Positions 1-13,300 of a stretch of DNA of 64,000 nucleotides are shown here, piece by piece (position 1 is the stretch's first letter; the number at the start of each line of letters is the position of its first letter). Made by a program: the position numbers and the translations under genes. The stretch spans positions 33,729,245-33,793,244 of the forward strand of contig NC_066316.1 of the NCBI RefSeq assembly GCF_022539315.1, given 5' to 3'. Under the pieces are notes generated by a model. That model was not told where the DNA came from and did no database searches. It saw only the letters and a program-made list of their open reading frames with translations. This DNA is from Serinus canaria. Its lineage: Eukaryota; Chordata; Aves; Passeriformes; Fringillidae.

Positions 1-1143
1 TACAGAATATTTGACTTACACAATGCAAATCCACGAGATACATAAAGGCTTTAAAGCATTGCAAGTTTTCAACCGTAGCTTATGAATATTTATTTAAAGC
101 AAGTCCAACTCCTGTTCTGTGTCAGCCCTGGAAACACCTCCATCTATTACATGTTTTCCCACCTGGAATGCTTCATGCTACCTTTCAGCTGTTTATATGA
201 CATGCTTTTTTTGCTCCACAGATGACCTCTAGCTTCCCTAGCACCCTTTGGCCATTTCATTACATTATTTTCACTCTATGGCTATTTCAAGTCTACGTGA
301 CAATCCAAATGTTACACATCAGTGCAACAGATGTGTAGCAGTCTGACCTAAAAACCCTGTACTATCTTATGCACACCTCTTAATAAAACAATTTCTATCT
401 ATATTGTGTTTCTCCAAGCATTCTTCACAAAAAAACCCATGCAAAGCTACTTCAGGTAGGTTTTAAGTAATCCTTCAAGGAGACTGCAACACTGCTGTAG
501 TCATATTTAGGGAGCACAGAGGAATTCCAAGTTCTCATGTCATGTGTGAAAAACTAAGTCCTGCTACACATCCCAAGTTGGTGCAGCTCATTTCAATGAA
601 AATACTGCCTAAACTTTAACACTACTAGGGCTTTGGAGAGGCTTAAATGTTTCATATATAAAGATTTAACTTGAACAGACATAAAATGAGATTCTACCTT
701 AGTATTTTAAAGAAAATTACAGTATTATTTAATTTAGGACAACTAATTAGTCACACTGGCATCTGCAGTTTGCATTTTCTGATTAAATAATGTACTAAAA
801 ATGTGTGTATACATAAGAAGGGTGAATCAGACTTTTACAGAAACTATCAAGAATATCTCTAATTCTGGCAAATATGCTTGTCTATTTATGTAATGTAATG
901 ACCACATTTGGCAAATAAAACTCCACCAATTCAAAACCTGACTTTTCAATTTGTTTCAAGGTCCACTAAAATGCCTCTGGCAATCTCACCAGCACCTATA
1001 ATGCAAACTGCCAAATGGGGATTATCATCTTTGCAAACACGCGTTCTTAAACTTGCACACTAGTTAAAAACAATTTAATTGCATGAAATTTGTGGTTAGT
1101 TAAGCAATGCACACAATTCCTCACGCACTGTTCCCCTCCGTAC
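1..1143. other. BIRC6 intron 12 (start only)
   Basis: AT-rich. No exon of BIRC6 or another gene recognised; the next BIRC6 exon lies outside the window. Confidence 0.75.
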
Positions 1144-1369
1144 CTGTCTGTCTGTAGCTTCCAAGTCCGAGTGTGCTGAGCTGCATCCCCGTGGTGCTGC
1201 TGGTGCAGATGCTGAGGGTGCCGCCTTTGCTGCTGCTCCTGCTGGACTTCCACCCAACAGGGAGGGACAGTGGCTGAAAACCGTGGTGTCAAGGTCTCAA
1301 AACGGGTCAGTTCCACCAGGGATGTTAGTGTATCAAGGGAGAATGGCTGGTCCACCAAAAGATCAACTC
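1144..1369 (-). CDS. BIRC6: BIRC6 exon 12, residues 978-1052, last exon in the window
   Basis: 226 nt. Begins [18 protein letters not shown], contains [19 protein letters not shown] (Gln/His-rich) and ends TRTWKLQTD plus two bases. Acceptor TTATTCAG, donor CAG|GTACGG. The next BIRC6 exon (SNSWDEHVFEL in other vertebrates) is not seen in 1-1143, so it lies outside. Confidence 0.95.
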
Positions 1370-4300
1370 CTGAATAATTACAGCACATACATTCATTACT
1401 ACATAGATATTTTTTCAGAACATCCTACTAATATAGTTTGAAATACATCAGAACTGCTATAGGCAAAATGAACTACAAGTCATATGAAGGTTTTTCAGTT
1501 AAAAAAGAATAATAATAAACCCCCCAACCCCCCAAAGCACCACCCTAAACAAACAACAACAAAAAACAACTACAGAAAATCCTAACACAAGCAACCAAAC
1601 ATCCCAGCCTTGAAGCTTGTATCCTTTGAAGGGAGTTCACTCAGAATAAATTTTCTAAATACTGAGAGCTCTGAGCATGCCGTCTGGAATTCAGCCAGAG
1701 GCATCAGGAATAAGTAATTAGCCAGCTATACTTTGAAGATGTAAAGCTGATTAAACATTTTTTTTAACATCCCTACTGACTTGGATAAAAAAAATTATTT
1801 CATGAAAACAGACATAAAGAATTACTGTGCATTTTTATCACTGTCTAAAACATTACTTTAGCCTCTGACTACCAATATTGACTTGTTTTATGGTGGACTC
1901 TGAAAACATTGTAGTTTTAATAGGTACTCCCAATTCACCTTAAAAGAGGGGTAAGTGAAAAACAAACATGATTTATGTTATGCACTTAAAAAATGCTGGG
2001 CCTTGACAATTATTTTGTCTTCTTGTCTTTATATTTAGGCCTTGTACCAAGGAAACAAGGGTATTTATGGAACTACTGAAAACAAAAATATCCCAGGAAG
2101 TCAAACCCTTAAAGGAACCACAAGAGAAACCAAAAATTCATAATCAGATTTCCTCAGACATAGAAAACCTCCAACCAACCCAAAAAACCCAAACCAAAAA
2201 CAGACAAAAAACCCCCAAACCAAAACAAGAAAACCCCAAACAAAACCCAACCAACCAATCAAAGAACTCCTACCAACCAAACTTGGGGGAAAAAAAAGAC
2301 ATGCACAATGTATATTTTCTAGTATTTTGAGCATTTTCTCTTAAAAATGTGCTTTGAAGAAAAATCTTTTACTTGTAAAGAAATCATGCTTTTCAAAAGG
2401 AGAAATTTTGCTACCTGACTACTACTGTCACCACTCAGGGTGAGGAGATAATAATACACTACACAAATACCACCCTCGCTGCAAAGCCTGAACCTAGAGA
2501 GCATCTTGAAAAACAATCCAGGTTGACTTGGAAATGAGATGCTTGGACAGGTAATAAATTCACTCTCATTGCAACTATAATAATTTCTACTTTTCCATTT
2601 CAGAGGCAGGAAAATGCCAAAGAAATTAGAAATGCTTTAGAAATTGAATTTCAATAATACAGCAAAGACCTTCACTTTTTTAACTGCCAAATGTGAACCT
2701 CATTAGCTGGATGACACTGCAATGAGAAGTGAGATCATTGCTCAAACTGTACAACAAGCCTATCTTTGAGCAGACTGGATTTTTCTGCTTCATTCTCCTT
2801 CCTCCTCCAACAGAAACAAATCCAAATTCAGAGTACTCACAGCAACCACATACAACTGAAAAATTAAGGACTTAACTTTCCACTCCTGTCAATTAGAGTT
2901 GGCTTCTTTTAAAAATTACAAGACTTTTATTATATTCTAACAAAGTGTTATAACAAGACAAAGTTCTAACACCAAACTTGAAAACAGGCTTAAACTAGTC
3001 AGGAAGACTAATATTCTTTTTTAACTCACATTGAAAAAAGGCATTATTTTAGATTACTTCACCACAAAAAAACCTCTGTTCCTTAAAAGGAAACACTAAT
3101 CTAAGATAGCTATAAGATTAACTTATTTTCTCTTAAAACAATAAAATTTAATATGCATCTAAGTTGCAAATTCCAGCTAGAAAAATAAATGCAAAAAACA
3201 CATTCTAGACTGTAAACAATGGAGAAAAATAAATGCACAAAGACCAGAATATAAAGGAACAATGCATGAGTAGAAGCTTCTGCTTCTTGCAGGACTTCAT
3301 TTCCCCAAATAGAAGCCTTTCTCTTGAGCTGTGTCTCTGTTTGAAAAACATGCTAAGACAGAAGTGGAAGAAAACCCTTTTTCTGTTTTTGAGTATGTAA
3401 CACCAAAAGAGAAGCAACACTGATATTATAAATCAAAGGCTGATCACGATCCACACAAGTACTGACAATCTCAGTACTGAAGAGGTCTACACAGCCCTAA
3501 CAATCATTCTCAGATACTGTATTATTGACTTTAGTATCCTCAAGAGTTCTGCAGTCATTTGGTTTCAACAACTCCCACCCAGACCCCTTCAGCACTGGCT
3601 TCTTATGACTATTAAGCTTCTCTCAGAGCTTTTAGTGACTCAGTTTGATGCCACAGAAAAATAGTACTCAGTTTATCTGATCATTCCTGTGTACCTAACA
3701 ACTCTTTGGAAACCACTACAGAACAAAATCAAGCAATACTACAATGTCTAAATTATATGACCACTTAAAGGATGACCTGCAGCTTTTGGACAACCTAAAG
3801 ACACAGCTACTTTGAAGTCTGTATATAAATAAATCAATTTCTTATTCCAATAAGTCATATTCAAGGCTATACTGAAGGCTGGATGGGAACTAGATAAAAA
3901 AAAAAAGTCCTTTTATAGTACTGGGAGAAGTTAAACAGTAATGATCAACAGTATTTGACTCATTAGGATAGTGAGAGTTACCATTTGCTTGGAAGTCACT
4001 TATCTCTGCTGATAAGCTACTATACAGGGAATGCATCCATTGAAGAACATCCTTGACATCTATAGTCTTTTTTGCTTTAATTGCCATTAGCAAAAGAAGG
4101 GTACAGAAGAAAGCGATAGACTTTTCCCCCCTCCTCTATGTACAACACTTTACTTTCTAGTGATGTTCAAACTTCAGGAATGGCTTCTCTGGTAATAAAG
4201 AGGAGCAGCAGGAGAAATTCAGACCCCAAAGCAACTGCTGTAATGCTGCTTACAAATAAACTTACAACAAAAAGCATGTCTTCCTTCTTTTGACTCACTC

Positions 4301-7300
4301 TTGAGGAATAAAATCAGGGTCACACAAATACAGTCTGCCGTGCTTAAAATCACACTTAAGAGACTGGAAAATGTCAAAGTGTTTTATTTTGGTTTTTTTT
4401 TTTTTTTTAATCAGGAACTGCTGAAGTGTTATGCTTGTACACACCCAGTGACAGACATACAGCAACTACAGAACTCTAACTTTGGGCAGCAAAAAAATTA
4501 CCAAGCAGTATGCTATTAAATAATTGCAAGTCATGTTCAGATGCAGCTTTCAAAAATGACAAAAGTATTTTGATTCATGTACAAATATGTAATTTACCTG
4601 TAATGCCTGGACTAGAAGGGTTGGATAAGGGCTTGGTGCCTTCTGATGACTGGTCTACACTTTTGGTAAGGGATCCATCTACAAGTATATCAGCTTCATC
4701 GATGTCATCACAGGTGCCTCCAATCTGAAGGAAATGAAGTTCTCCACCTAAAATCATCACAGACAACAAAAGAAGAAAGTTTGGACAGGCATCCAGCTAA
4801 ATTCAACTCACAAGACAGGTTTGCACTTAAACTGCTATGCAATTATGACTATTTATGCAGAACCTGAAAGCAGTGAAATTGTACAGGAATACTTATTTTG
4901 CTTTACTACTACTCCTTTTTTTCAGGGAAATGCAAAACAGAACTAGAGAAATACTGTATCCAAGTAAAAACTATATGAGGGGATGGGTTTTAAAAGGCAA
5001 TTAACAAAGCAAACCTCAAAAGAAACCAAAAATGGTTATGACACTTCCCATAATCCAAATTATGCTTATAACAGAAAATAATCTACCATTATTATTATTA
5101 ACTAATCTACCATGTCAAGTGAAGGCCTACACTACCTCATCTGTACAGAGTGCCTAAACTTCCTTTTAAATTTCAATATCTGAAAATGAAACTAACTAAC
5201 TAAGGAGTTTTCCACATTATTTCATCAAACGTAGAATTAAAACACTGATCAAGTCAACAGACAAAAGAGTAAAGTCCAAAATTTTCACTGGACACAATGT
5301 ATTGATGGAAGTTTGAAATCATTCAAGGAGGTTGCCCATTATTCACCACTTCAGATAGACATAGATCAATTCTGTCATTTATATAGAACCAAAGGGTGCC
5401 AAGATCCTCAGGTCCAACCATTACCTGTGAAGTCCAACACTAAACCATGTCTTTAAAAGCCACATCTGCACATCTTTTAAATACCTCCAGGGAGAGAGAC
5501 TCCACCACTGCCCTGAGCAGCCTGTTCCAATGTTTGGCAACCCTTTCTATGAAAACAGTTTTCCTAATATCAAACCTCTCCTTGTGCAGCTTCAGGCCAT
5601 TTCCTCAAATCCTGTCACTTGTTATTTTGGAGAAGAGGCCAACCCACACCTCACTACAATCTTCTCTTGGGTAGTTATCCAGAACCATAAGGTTATCCAT
5701 GAGCCTCCTTTTTTCCAGACTTATCAACCCCAGCTCCCTCAGATGCTCCTCACTCCTCCTTCAACTTGTGCTCTAAGTCACTGAGAAAGAATGTTTAACT
5801 TTACATAATGCTGGGGGAGGGGGCGTGGGTGAGAAGAGCTGTAACCAGTTCCAGAAGTTACAAGAAGTCAAATTAGTAGGATTCAAATCAAGAGGCAAAT
5901 CCAAGCATAGGCCTTAATGTGATTTTTCTGAAAATTATCTGACTGACCTTCAGCATCTAACATTATGACAAACCCGGTTATACAAAATATCCAGGTAATT
6001 TGAAACAAAAAACCTGAGAATAAAAATGTAATAAAACCCCAAGATAAAAGCAGGTACATGTCCAGTACTGTCAGGGGTGAGGGGAGTGAAATAGAGTGAT
6101 AGAGAGGCACAGGGAGAGTGTGAGGCACAGAGAAAAGATGTGAGGCACAGAGGGAACTCACACAGTTTTGGGGTTTTTTTGAGATCTCACTAAGAAAGGC
6201 CTGACAACAAATGGCTTTATAACTCAGTCTTTTGTGAAGACAGAAAAACAAATTGCTCAAATGACCAAAATGGTCAGAACAACTTATGGACAGGATCAGT
6301 GCATCGTGCTGTGGGAAAATCTATCCCAGGTCTAGGTAATGTACAAAAGTAGTATTCTTGGGATCTGAAGAGATGGGAGATTTTCTCACTGTATTTATTT
6401 ATCTTTTCATTCTATTTTCTCAAAACAGCTATTCCTTTAAGCCATTTCTTGGTGGGTCTTATCTAACTGAGATCCATTAAGAAGCCTGTACCTCCCCTCT
6501 CTGTCTCAAACCACAGATCCTTGGTGCAGAACAGTAAGTACATCACAAACAGACCTCAGGAGTGGAGGGGGGAAAAACAGTTCTAGCAAATAACACTTCT
6601 GAGTTTCCTTGAAATTAAACAGCTCAAAAATAAGCAATTTTCCTCAAACTTCAAAGAGAATTTGAGACACATTAGGAAACACAGACATTGACAGCTTCAT
6701 TTGGTAGTAAGTAAAACCTTAGTTTGTATATCACTTTGTTTACTGCTCAGCAGCAAAAATGTCCTTATCATTTTTTTCCATACAAGAGAATAGTCATAAT
6801 TGCTGCATTCCTGAAAAATCCCAACACTTTTCCAAGAAAAATTCTGTGCTAAACTTGAGATACCTCACTTCCTCTTATTAGTTTTTTAAAAGGTTCTGTA
6901 AAGTTAACCATGAACTGAAGTTGTACAGTGTTAGGCTCTGCTTATGCACACTTTTCCAAAATGCTGTACTTGGCTGTGCCTCTGTATCACAAAGGAGGCA
7001 TTTCCTCTCACAGAACATCCAAAGATGACTTTCTGATGATGCATGCTTCATTATTTGTTTCAATGATACTGTAGTTCCAATAGTCAAGTGCCAGTGAAAA
7101 AATCTGCGCAGAAGCCAATGCCCTTTTTTCCCTTTTTTTTTTTTTTTTTTTTTTTGTGTTACTACTATTGTTTGCAGTACTAGGCTCAAGGAGTGACTTG
7201 TCCAGTGCTTTCTAATTCTAGCCAGGGAGCAAACATATCAAGTAGCAGTTTATCTGAAGGCCCCCCTGCTTGCATCAGTTTGACAGAGGCAATAAATATT

Positions 7301-10300
7301 TCTGTTGTTCTACCAAGAAGATAGGAAAGTTGACACTGACTTACTCAGTTATCACAAAAGAGACACATTAGAAACTAGCATCATTATACTTCCTTCAAAA
7401 TACAGGTAACACAATCAAAACATTGTTAACTTAATTCTGAACTGTATTTAAAACCTGCAATTTGCATGGAGTCAAGAACTTGGTAGCAATACAAACAGAA
7501 CAGAAGAATCATGAATTTATTCAAATAAATCACAGGCTTCCTTCAGGCAAAACAGCTCCTGGTTCCAGGAAAGCAGCACTGGAACAAGCTAGAGAGCACT
7601 AAGAGACTAAGGCCACTGCAGTCAAAGCCAATTAGGTGAGATGTTCCTGCACTCTAGAAGGAGTTTGGGAAGAGTGACACCATTGCCTTTAGCAAATCAC
7701 AACACAGGGACAGAGTTGAACAATATACAATTAATTAAAAGGAATTGAAAAACAAAGCCATACCACAGGCAACTATACACTAATTAATTTATAGTCCCCT
7801 CCTTCTCTTGTCATTGGTTAGCTCTAAATATGCAAGCTCAGAACACTTGAAAAAAGTCATCAAGAAAGCTGTCCCAAAACCTCACTTGGAGACACTTCAA
7901 TTTAAACTACTCTAGGAGATCTTAGCTATAAAATTCTGCCTTGACTTTGAAAAAATAAAATGCGATTGAATAGGGACAAGTGAAAGTTAACATGCCTAGA
8001 AATAATTAAAAGTTCTGTTACAGGATGAAAAAAAGTTCTGTAAGGGAGGTTCTTGTGAATCAGATAATAAACCTCATTCAATTTCCTGCTCAGAAGTGCA
8101 AACATTCCACTATGTATACACACGTATGGTATGTACAAACTCCAGAGCTGCTTGAAGAATTCATCTGTAGGATTACCAAGCCTGGTTTTGCATATCTCAT
8201 CAAGAAACTTGTGGACTGACTTGATCAGATCTTTTGAGAGGGGAAAGTAAAGGCTGTTTTCTTTTTTTCTTCTTTTGTAAGTTTGAAAGGATTGGAGATA
8301 CCCAGCTTGAGAAAATAAATGGTTGGAGAAGGAGAGCACCGAAATAAACTCTGTCTTTCCCTCCTTTTTTGAAGAAATCTCTTTGCCATATTCATAATGA
8401 ATGGTACAACAGATATGACTCCAGTGACAAAGATGATAGAAGCTAAATATTAGTGAAAAAAATCATCATCAAGGACAGCATGCAGCAGGAGAAATTCCAT
8501 GAGCAGACTGTTAAATCTCTGTCTTGAAGATGTTTGAGAATGGTGATCAGTAGAATGGGAAAGTATAATTGACCTTGACTTGAGGATGAGCTCTTAGCAT
8601 GACTTCCAATACTAATTCTGAAGTGGAAAAAAACTTGACCTCTCTCAAATCCTATTAGACTCCATTACCAAAAAAGGCAGAAAATTGAAAATACTGAATT
8701 CATTCCTGAACTTCAAGCACAGTACACAGGGCAGACAAAGCCTAATGACAAGAAGACACAAGTAAGATATTCAAACTAAATCAGAAAAAAAACTACAGAG
8801 TGTGATCACTACACTATTTCTAACTCAAGAGCAAAAAAGCTGCTGTAAATGACAGGCATGAGATTTAGGGGAATCAATTCTCAAATGAATCCAAGTGCCA
8901 CCTGGTTTTGCCACACTTACAGGTAAGAAATATCAGCATAAGCAACTCAGTCCACATAGGCTGGACATAGCAAAATCCAGCCCGAAAAAACACTTTTTCC
9001 AACAAAAGGGAGGGACTAAAACCTCTTGTTATATTGTAGCACCTTTAAAATGTTATAATGTAACAATTCAAAATTTCAGGCGAGCACACTCTATCAATAA
9101 GAAACTATATCTGACTCTCTTAAACACAAGATAATAAACTTTAAATATCAAAAGGCCACTCTACAGCATTATCTCTATTTAAAAACAGTACCTGCTGTCC
9201 TGTTTTAGAATAAAGAAATTACTTATTTTCTTACTTATCTTGAACATCATAAAAGAAGGTTTTAGACTCTTACTAATGACACAAGAGAAAACACCTGAAT
9301 CCTCATATGAGCATAAACAAAACACTGCTAAGAGGGATATTAAGCATAGTCTGATATTAAATATAGTCTACCTTGGCCAAGGGGAAGAGAAGAAAGCAAA
9401 ATTCAAAGAGATTAAAGTTCACTACGTTTGCTTAATGGAATTGGAACCAAGAATATACTTGCACACTTTCCCACAGAGGTCAAGCTCAGGTAATCCTTGC
9501 AGAAACAGGTAAGTACCTGAAACTGACATCAAGAGGTAACATTCTGAAGTGTGACTCACAAAGATAGATGACGTCAAATGCAGGTCTAAAACATCTTTCC
9601 ATAAAACCACTCCAGATCTGAAGCACCCATTTAGACAGAGGTTTCTTAGAGGCAGCCAGGAAAAAATTTTATAAAATCTACCAATGAAAATAATGCACCA
9701 ACAAGCAGGAGAAACAGAAGAAAATGAATGCTATTCTGCATTCAGAACTTTCAGACATTAATGTACCTCTTTGCCTACTCTGACGTCCCAAACAAGTAAA
9801 CAGGAAAGAATACACTGCTCATGCCTGAGTATTTTGCAACATCATCCAAGCATTTCCAATGCATGTATGCTCCAAAACTTTCACTTAAAATTCTCATTTA
9901 TGTCTCTGCACTACAAGCTCCTTTGTAGATGGAATAATGTTGAACACATCACTGAATACAGTTATTCTACTTTCAGCTTATCTCTCTCATGCTGTCAGAC
10001 TGCAGGCACCACTTGTAGCAGTAAACCTATAGGAGCAAACACCTGTAAGTGATTTGCAAAGAAGCCTAAAAAAACAGAACTCAGGGGAAAAAAAAAACAA
10101 CCTAACAGTAAAACCCTCCATCTTCAGCCACCTAGCTAAGCAGGAAATTCTACCCGTTTAAAGGATGATTATTATTCAAGACAAGGAAAATTATGCAAAG
10201 CTTATTTCATATACTAAGCTATTCAAACATAAAAGAAGACAGAGGATTTAAAAAGTTATATTAATAGTTGAGGTTCTTGTTTTGCTTTTTCTTCTAGTGT

Positions 10301-13300
10301 TCCTGATTTTTAAACCTTTTATACCTTATTTATAAACCATTCGGTTCAGTCATTCTCTAGCAAGTGACATTTATTTGGCATAAATGTTTTGACTCTCAGG
10401 CTTCAGACATACCTAGCATCAGATTCTGAAATCCAGACTTCTAAAGAATATTGACCCCTAAGTATTTATGATGGCTTTGGATTTAATTTCTCAAAAGTGA
10501 GAAAAATATAACAATGACTGATATGCTAAAAAAGGAATAGAAATTGAAAGCCTCTGAAGACATTTAAGCAATGAAAGTAATGAACTCCAAAGTCCATGGT
10601 TGAGCAGAAAATAGAAGTTCCAAATAGAGGTATAGTAGATGTAAATGAAAGATAAGACTAATCAGTGGATTTTATTTTTAAACTAAACAAAGTACTGTAT
10701 TCCTTGCAGGCTGACTTGATACCTATAGCATACTGGGCTACAGAAGAAAATACACCCCAAAATCTCAGTCATCTTAAGGGCGGCGTGAACAAAAGAAATC
10801 CAAAAAAACTATTTATAAATTACTACATGGGAATTATAATACTGAGAGAGAGTTACTGCAAAAGCAGAAGGATGTGCTTGTCCATTCCAAGGAAGATGGA
10901 AGTATTCTCCAGTCAGTAACAGAGATGGTAGTTATCTAGGCAGAGACAAAATACTACACACAGAATAAATGCTTCCAGCTCAAGAGACCTGTATATCTTG
11001 AAACTCCATGCCCCGAAAAGGTTTAGAAAATACCAAAAACTACTATAATATGATCACCATACACACTAGCATTGGATGGAAAAGTACCACGCACAATAAG
11101 CTCTTTAACTTCTATCATGAATCTTAAAACACTAGAAAGATGAAATAGCTCTGATGAAAGGAAAGAAATTGATAGCAATACAATTCTGTAGAAAAAAAAA
11201 TTCTGTTTGGAGGTCTTTTCCATGAGACTGCAGTTTGATCAGCTAAGTACAAAGTCAAAACATTATGACATGGTAACCTGGAATGACTTTATGATTCTTG
11301 TGTCCCCATTTGTCTGTTTTGCCCAGAAATAAGTTTTGCACCTTTAAGATTGGTTCTGAGAGTGGAGGAGGGGAGAGAAGAAACACAGAGTTTGTTATCA
11401 GAAACTGCACTTGCTTCTCCACATTCCTGCTCCTGAACTTCATTGTCTGCAGCACCAGACAGCAAGAGAGAGATCTCCTTTGCTTTTAGTTTGTTTTTAG
11501 CCAGCTAAAGCCAGAGAAGTTCCTGGACTGTGGTTTTTCTTTTTCTTAGAACTGTTCAAACCTGCTCTGGACTGAAAACCCAGAAGAGCACCTGGAACTT
11601 ACACCTGTGGCCACAGGGCTGGGCCTGGGCCACGGCATTTCCAGCACACATTAGCTCAGCCCACCAAGGGGACTTCTGAGTTTGTAATCTCTTTAGATTG
11701 GCAAGAAGTTTTGTTGTTTAATATTGTTCATTTTTTGTGCTGGTGAATACTTTGCCTGTTAAATAAACAGGTTTTTTCCACTTTTCTCCAAGGAAATATT
11801 TTCCCGAACCACCTGGGGGAGAGGCCACTTGAATTTGCTTTCTAGAAGAATCCCTTTGGAGGTTTTCTCCCAAATTTGCCCTAAACCAGGACACATGGAT
11901 ATGATATGATAGGATATAACAGTTTTCAAAGGCAATTAACCTTTCAGAGTTCTATTTTAACTAGGAAAAAACATGCATTATTAAATACAGCTGAAACAGT
12001 TTAATAGCTATTTCTTCAAAAGCAGTCACCAAAAGAGAACAATTTAGTAAATAGGAATGTTGCCCTTGGGAATCTGCAAACATGAATACCAGTTACTAAC
12101 TTGCAATGTTTTCATTAGTATTTAAAAAGCAAATCTGAAATGCCCACTTCTGGAAATCTTTGTAGGTGAGTGAGAACATGAAACCATTAAGAAAACAGAT
12201 GTTTACAATAAACTTGACTTTATCTGTTGGAAATAACAAGTAAATCTGATTGAACAACTGCTCATAGGAGGATTTCATAATTAGTGTGACACTGTCATTA
12301 AAGGAAAAAAGGTATCAATTTCAATTCTTCTAGTAAAGAAGAAGCTCAACATGATATTGGTGGGAATTTACTTGAAATCTATGAACCATGCCATCAGCTT
12401 AACTCCTATGAGAGCCTAAGCATTTCCTCCACAGCTGCAATCAACAGCAGCTGAACTAACCAGAACACAGGGACATGGAGGAACTCAGCTGGATAACACC
12501 CACAGCTATTTCCAGTGCTCCAATGTGATACAAGGAAACAGGGAGCTGTGTGGTGGTTATGGGGCTTTTACAAATAGTTGTTACCTGGGCTTGAGTTACA
12601 CTCCCCGCCTACCTGCCCCCTTCCCCAAAAGGCCTTGTGTACATTTGGAAAGAAAGAATGGATAGCCTGGCTCTAACACTCAAGAAAGTACAATTCAAAC
12701 TGCAAAAAGCTGAAGCAGAACCAAAGCACACTACCTGAATGAAAATACACTGGGATAAGGTATAAAAGGATTATCTTCTCTGCTCTCTTGACTATCATCA
12801 ATTACAGGCAAAGACATTTTTCTGGAGTAGGATTTCTCTATCATAGAAGAAAGTACATACAAGAATGACTTTTATTTGTTTTGGACTTAAGGAAACCTCT
12901 GCATCTTCAGGAATTAAGACACATGCAAGAACTACTGCCATTCTAGAGATTAAAACTGACATTTAAGGTGAGGAATTAACTAGAGTCCATGCTTCCTAGT
13001 AAGCGCATTCAGGGGAATTTGAAATTTAGATTTTAAATTCTGTAACATAATCCAAATAGAGTGAAATCAGTAATTTTAAAAAAAATTTGAAGAAAAATCT
13101 TACCTTTGGTGCATGCACATAATCTGTCTGTGCCCGAACAGTATATCACAGAGACAAACATATCTGGTTCCTCAGTGCCCTCTTTTTTAGGTGGCTCCAC
13201 TTTGGCCAGAATTTCAAAGTTTGAAAGATCTAGTATTTTTACATATCCTCCCTGAGTAGTTATTACCAGGTGCCCAAGAGTAGAAATCTCAGATCTTCTC

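Larger units (their letters stand above)
4748..13103. other. BIRC6 intron 10
   Basis: 8.4 kb. Holds a CR1 fragment (5381-5784), poly(T)23 at 7133 and the solo LTR (11274-11893). The remaining short open frames on both strands look random. Confidence 0.85.

Noticed and set aside
2067..2330. 87-codon Lys/Pro/Gln/Asn-rich open frame
   Set aside because: Compositional product of the A/C-rich low-complexity tract.
5447..5784. 75- and 84-codon open frames (plus strand)
   Set aside because: Reverse strand of the CR1 fragment at 5381-5784.
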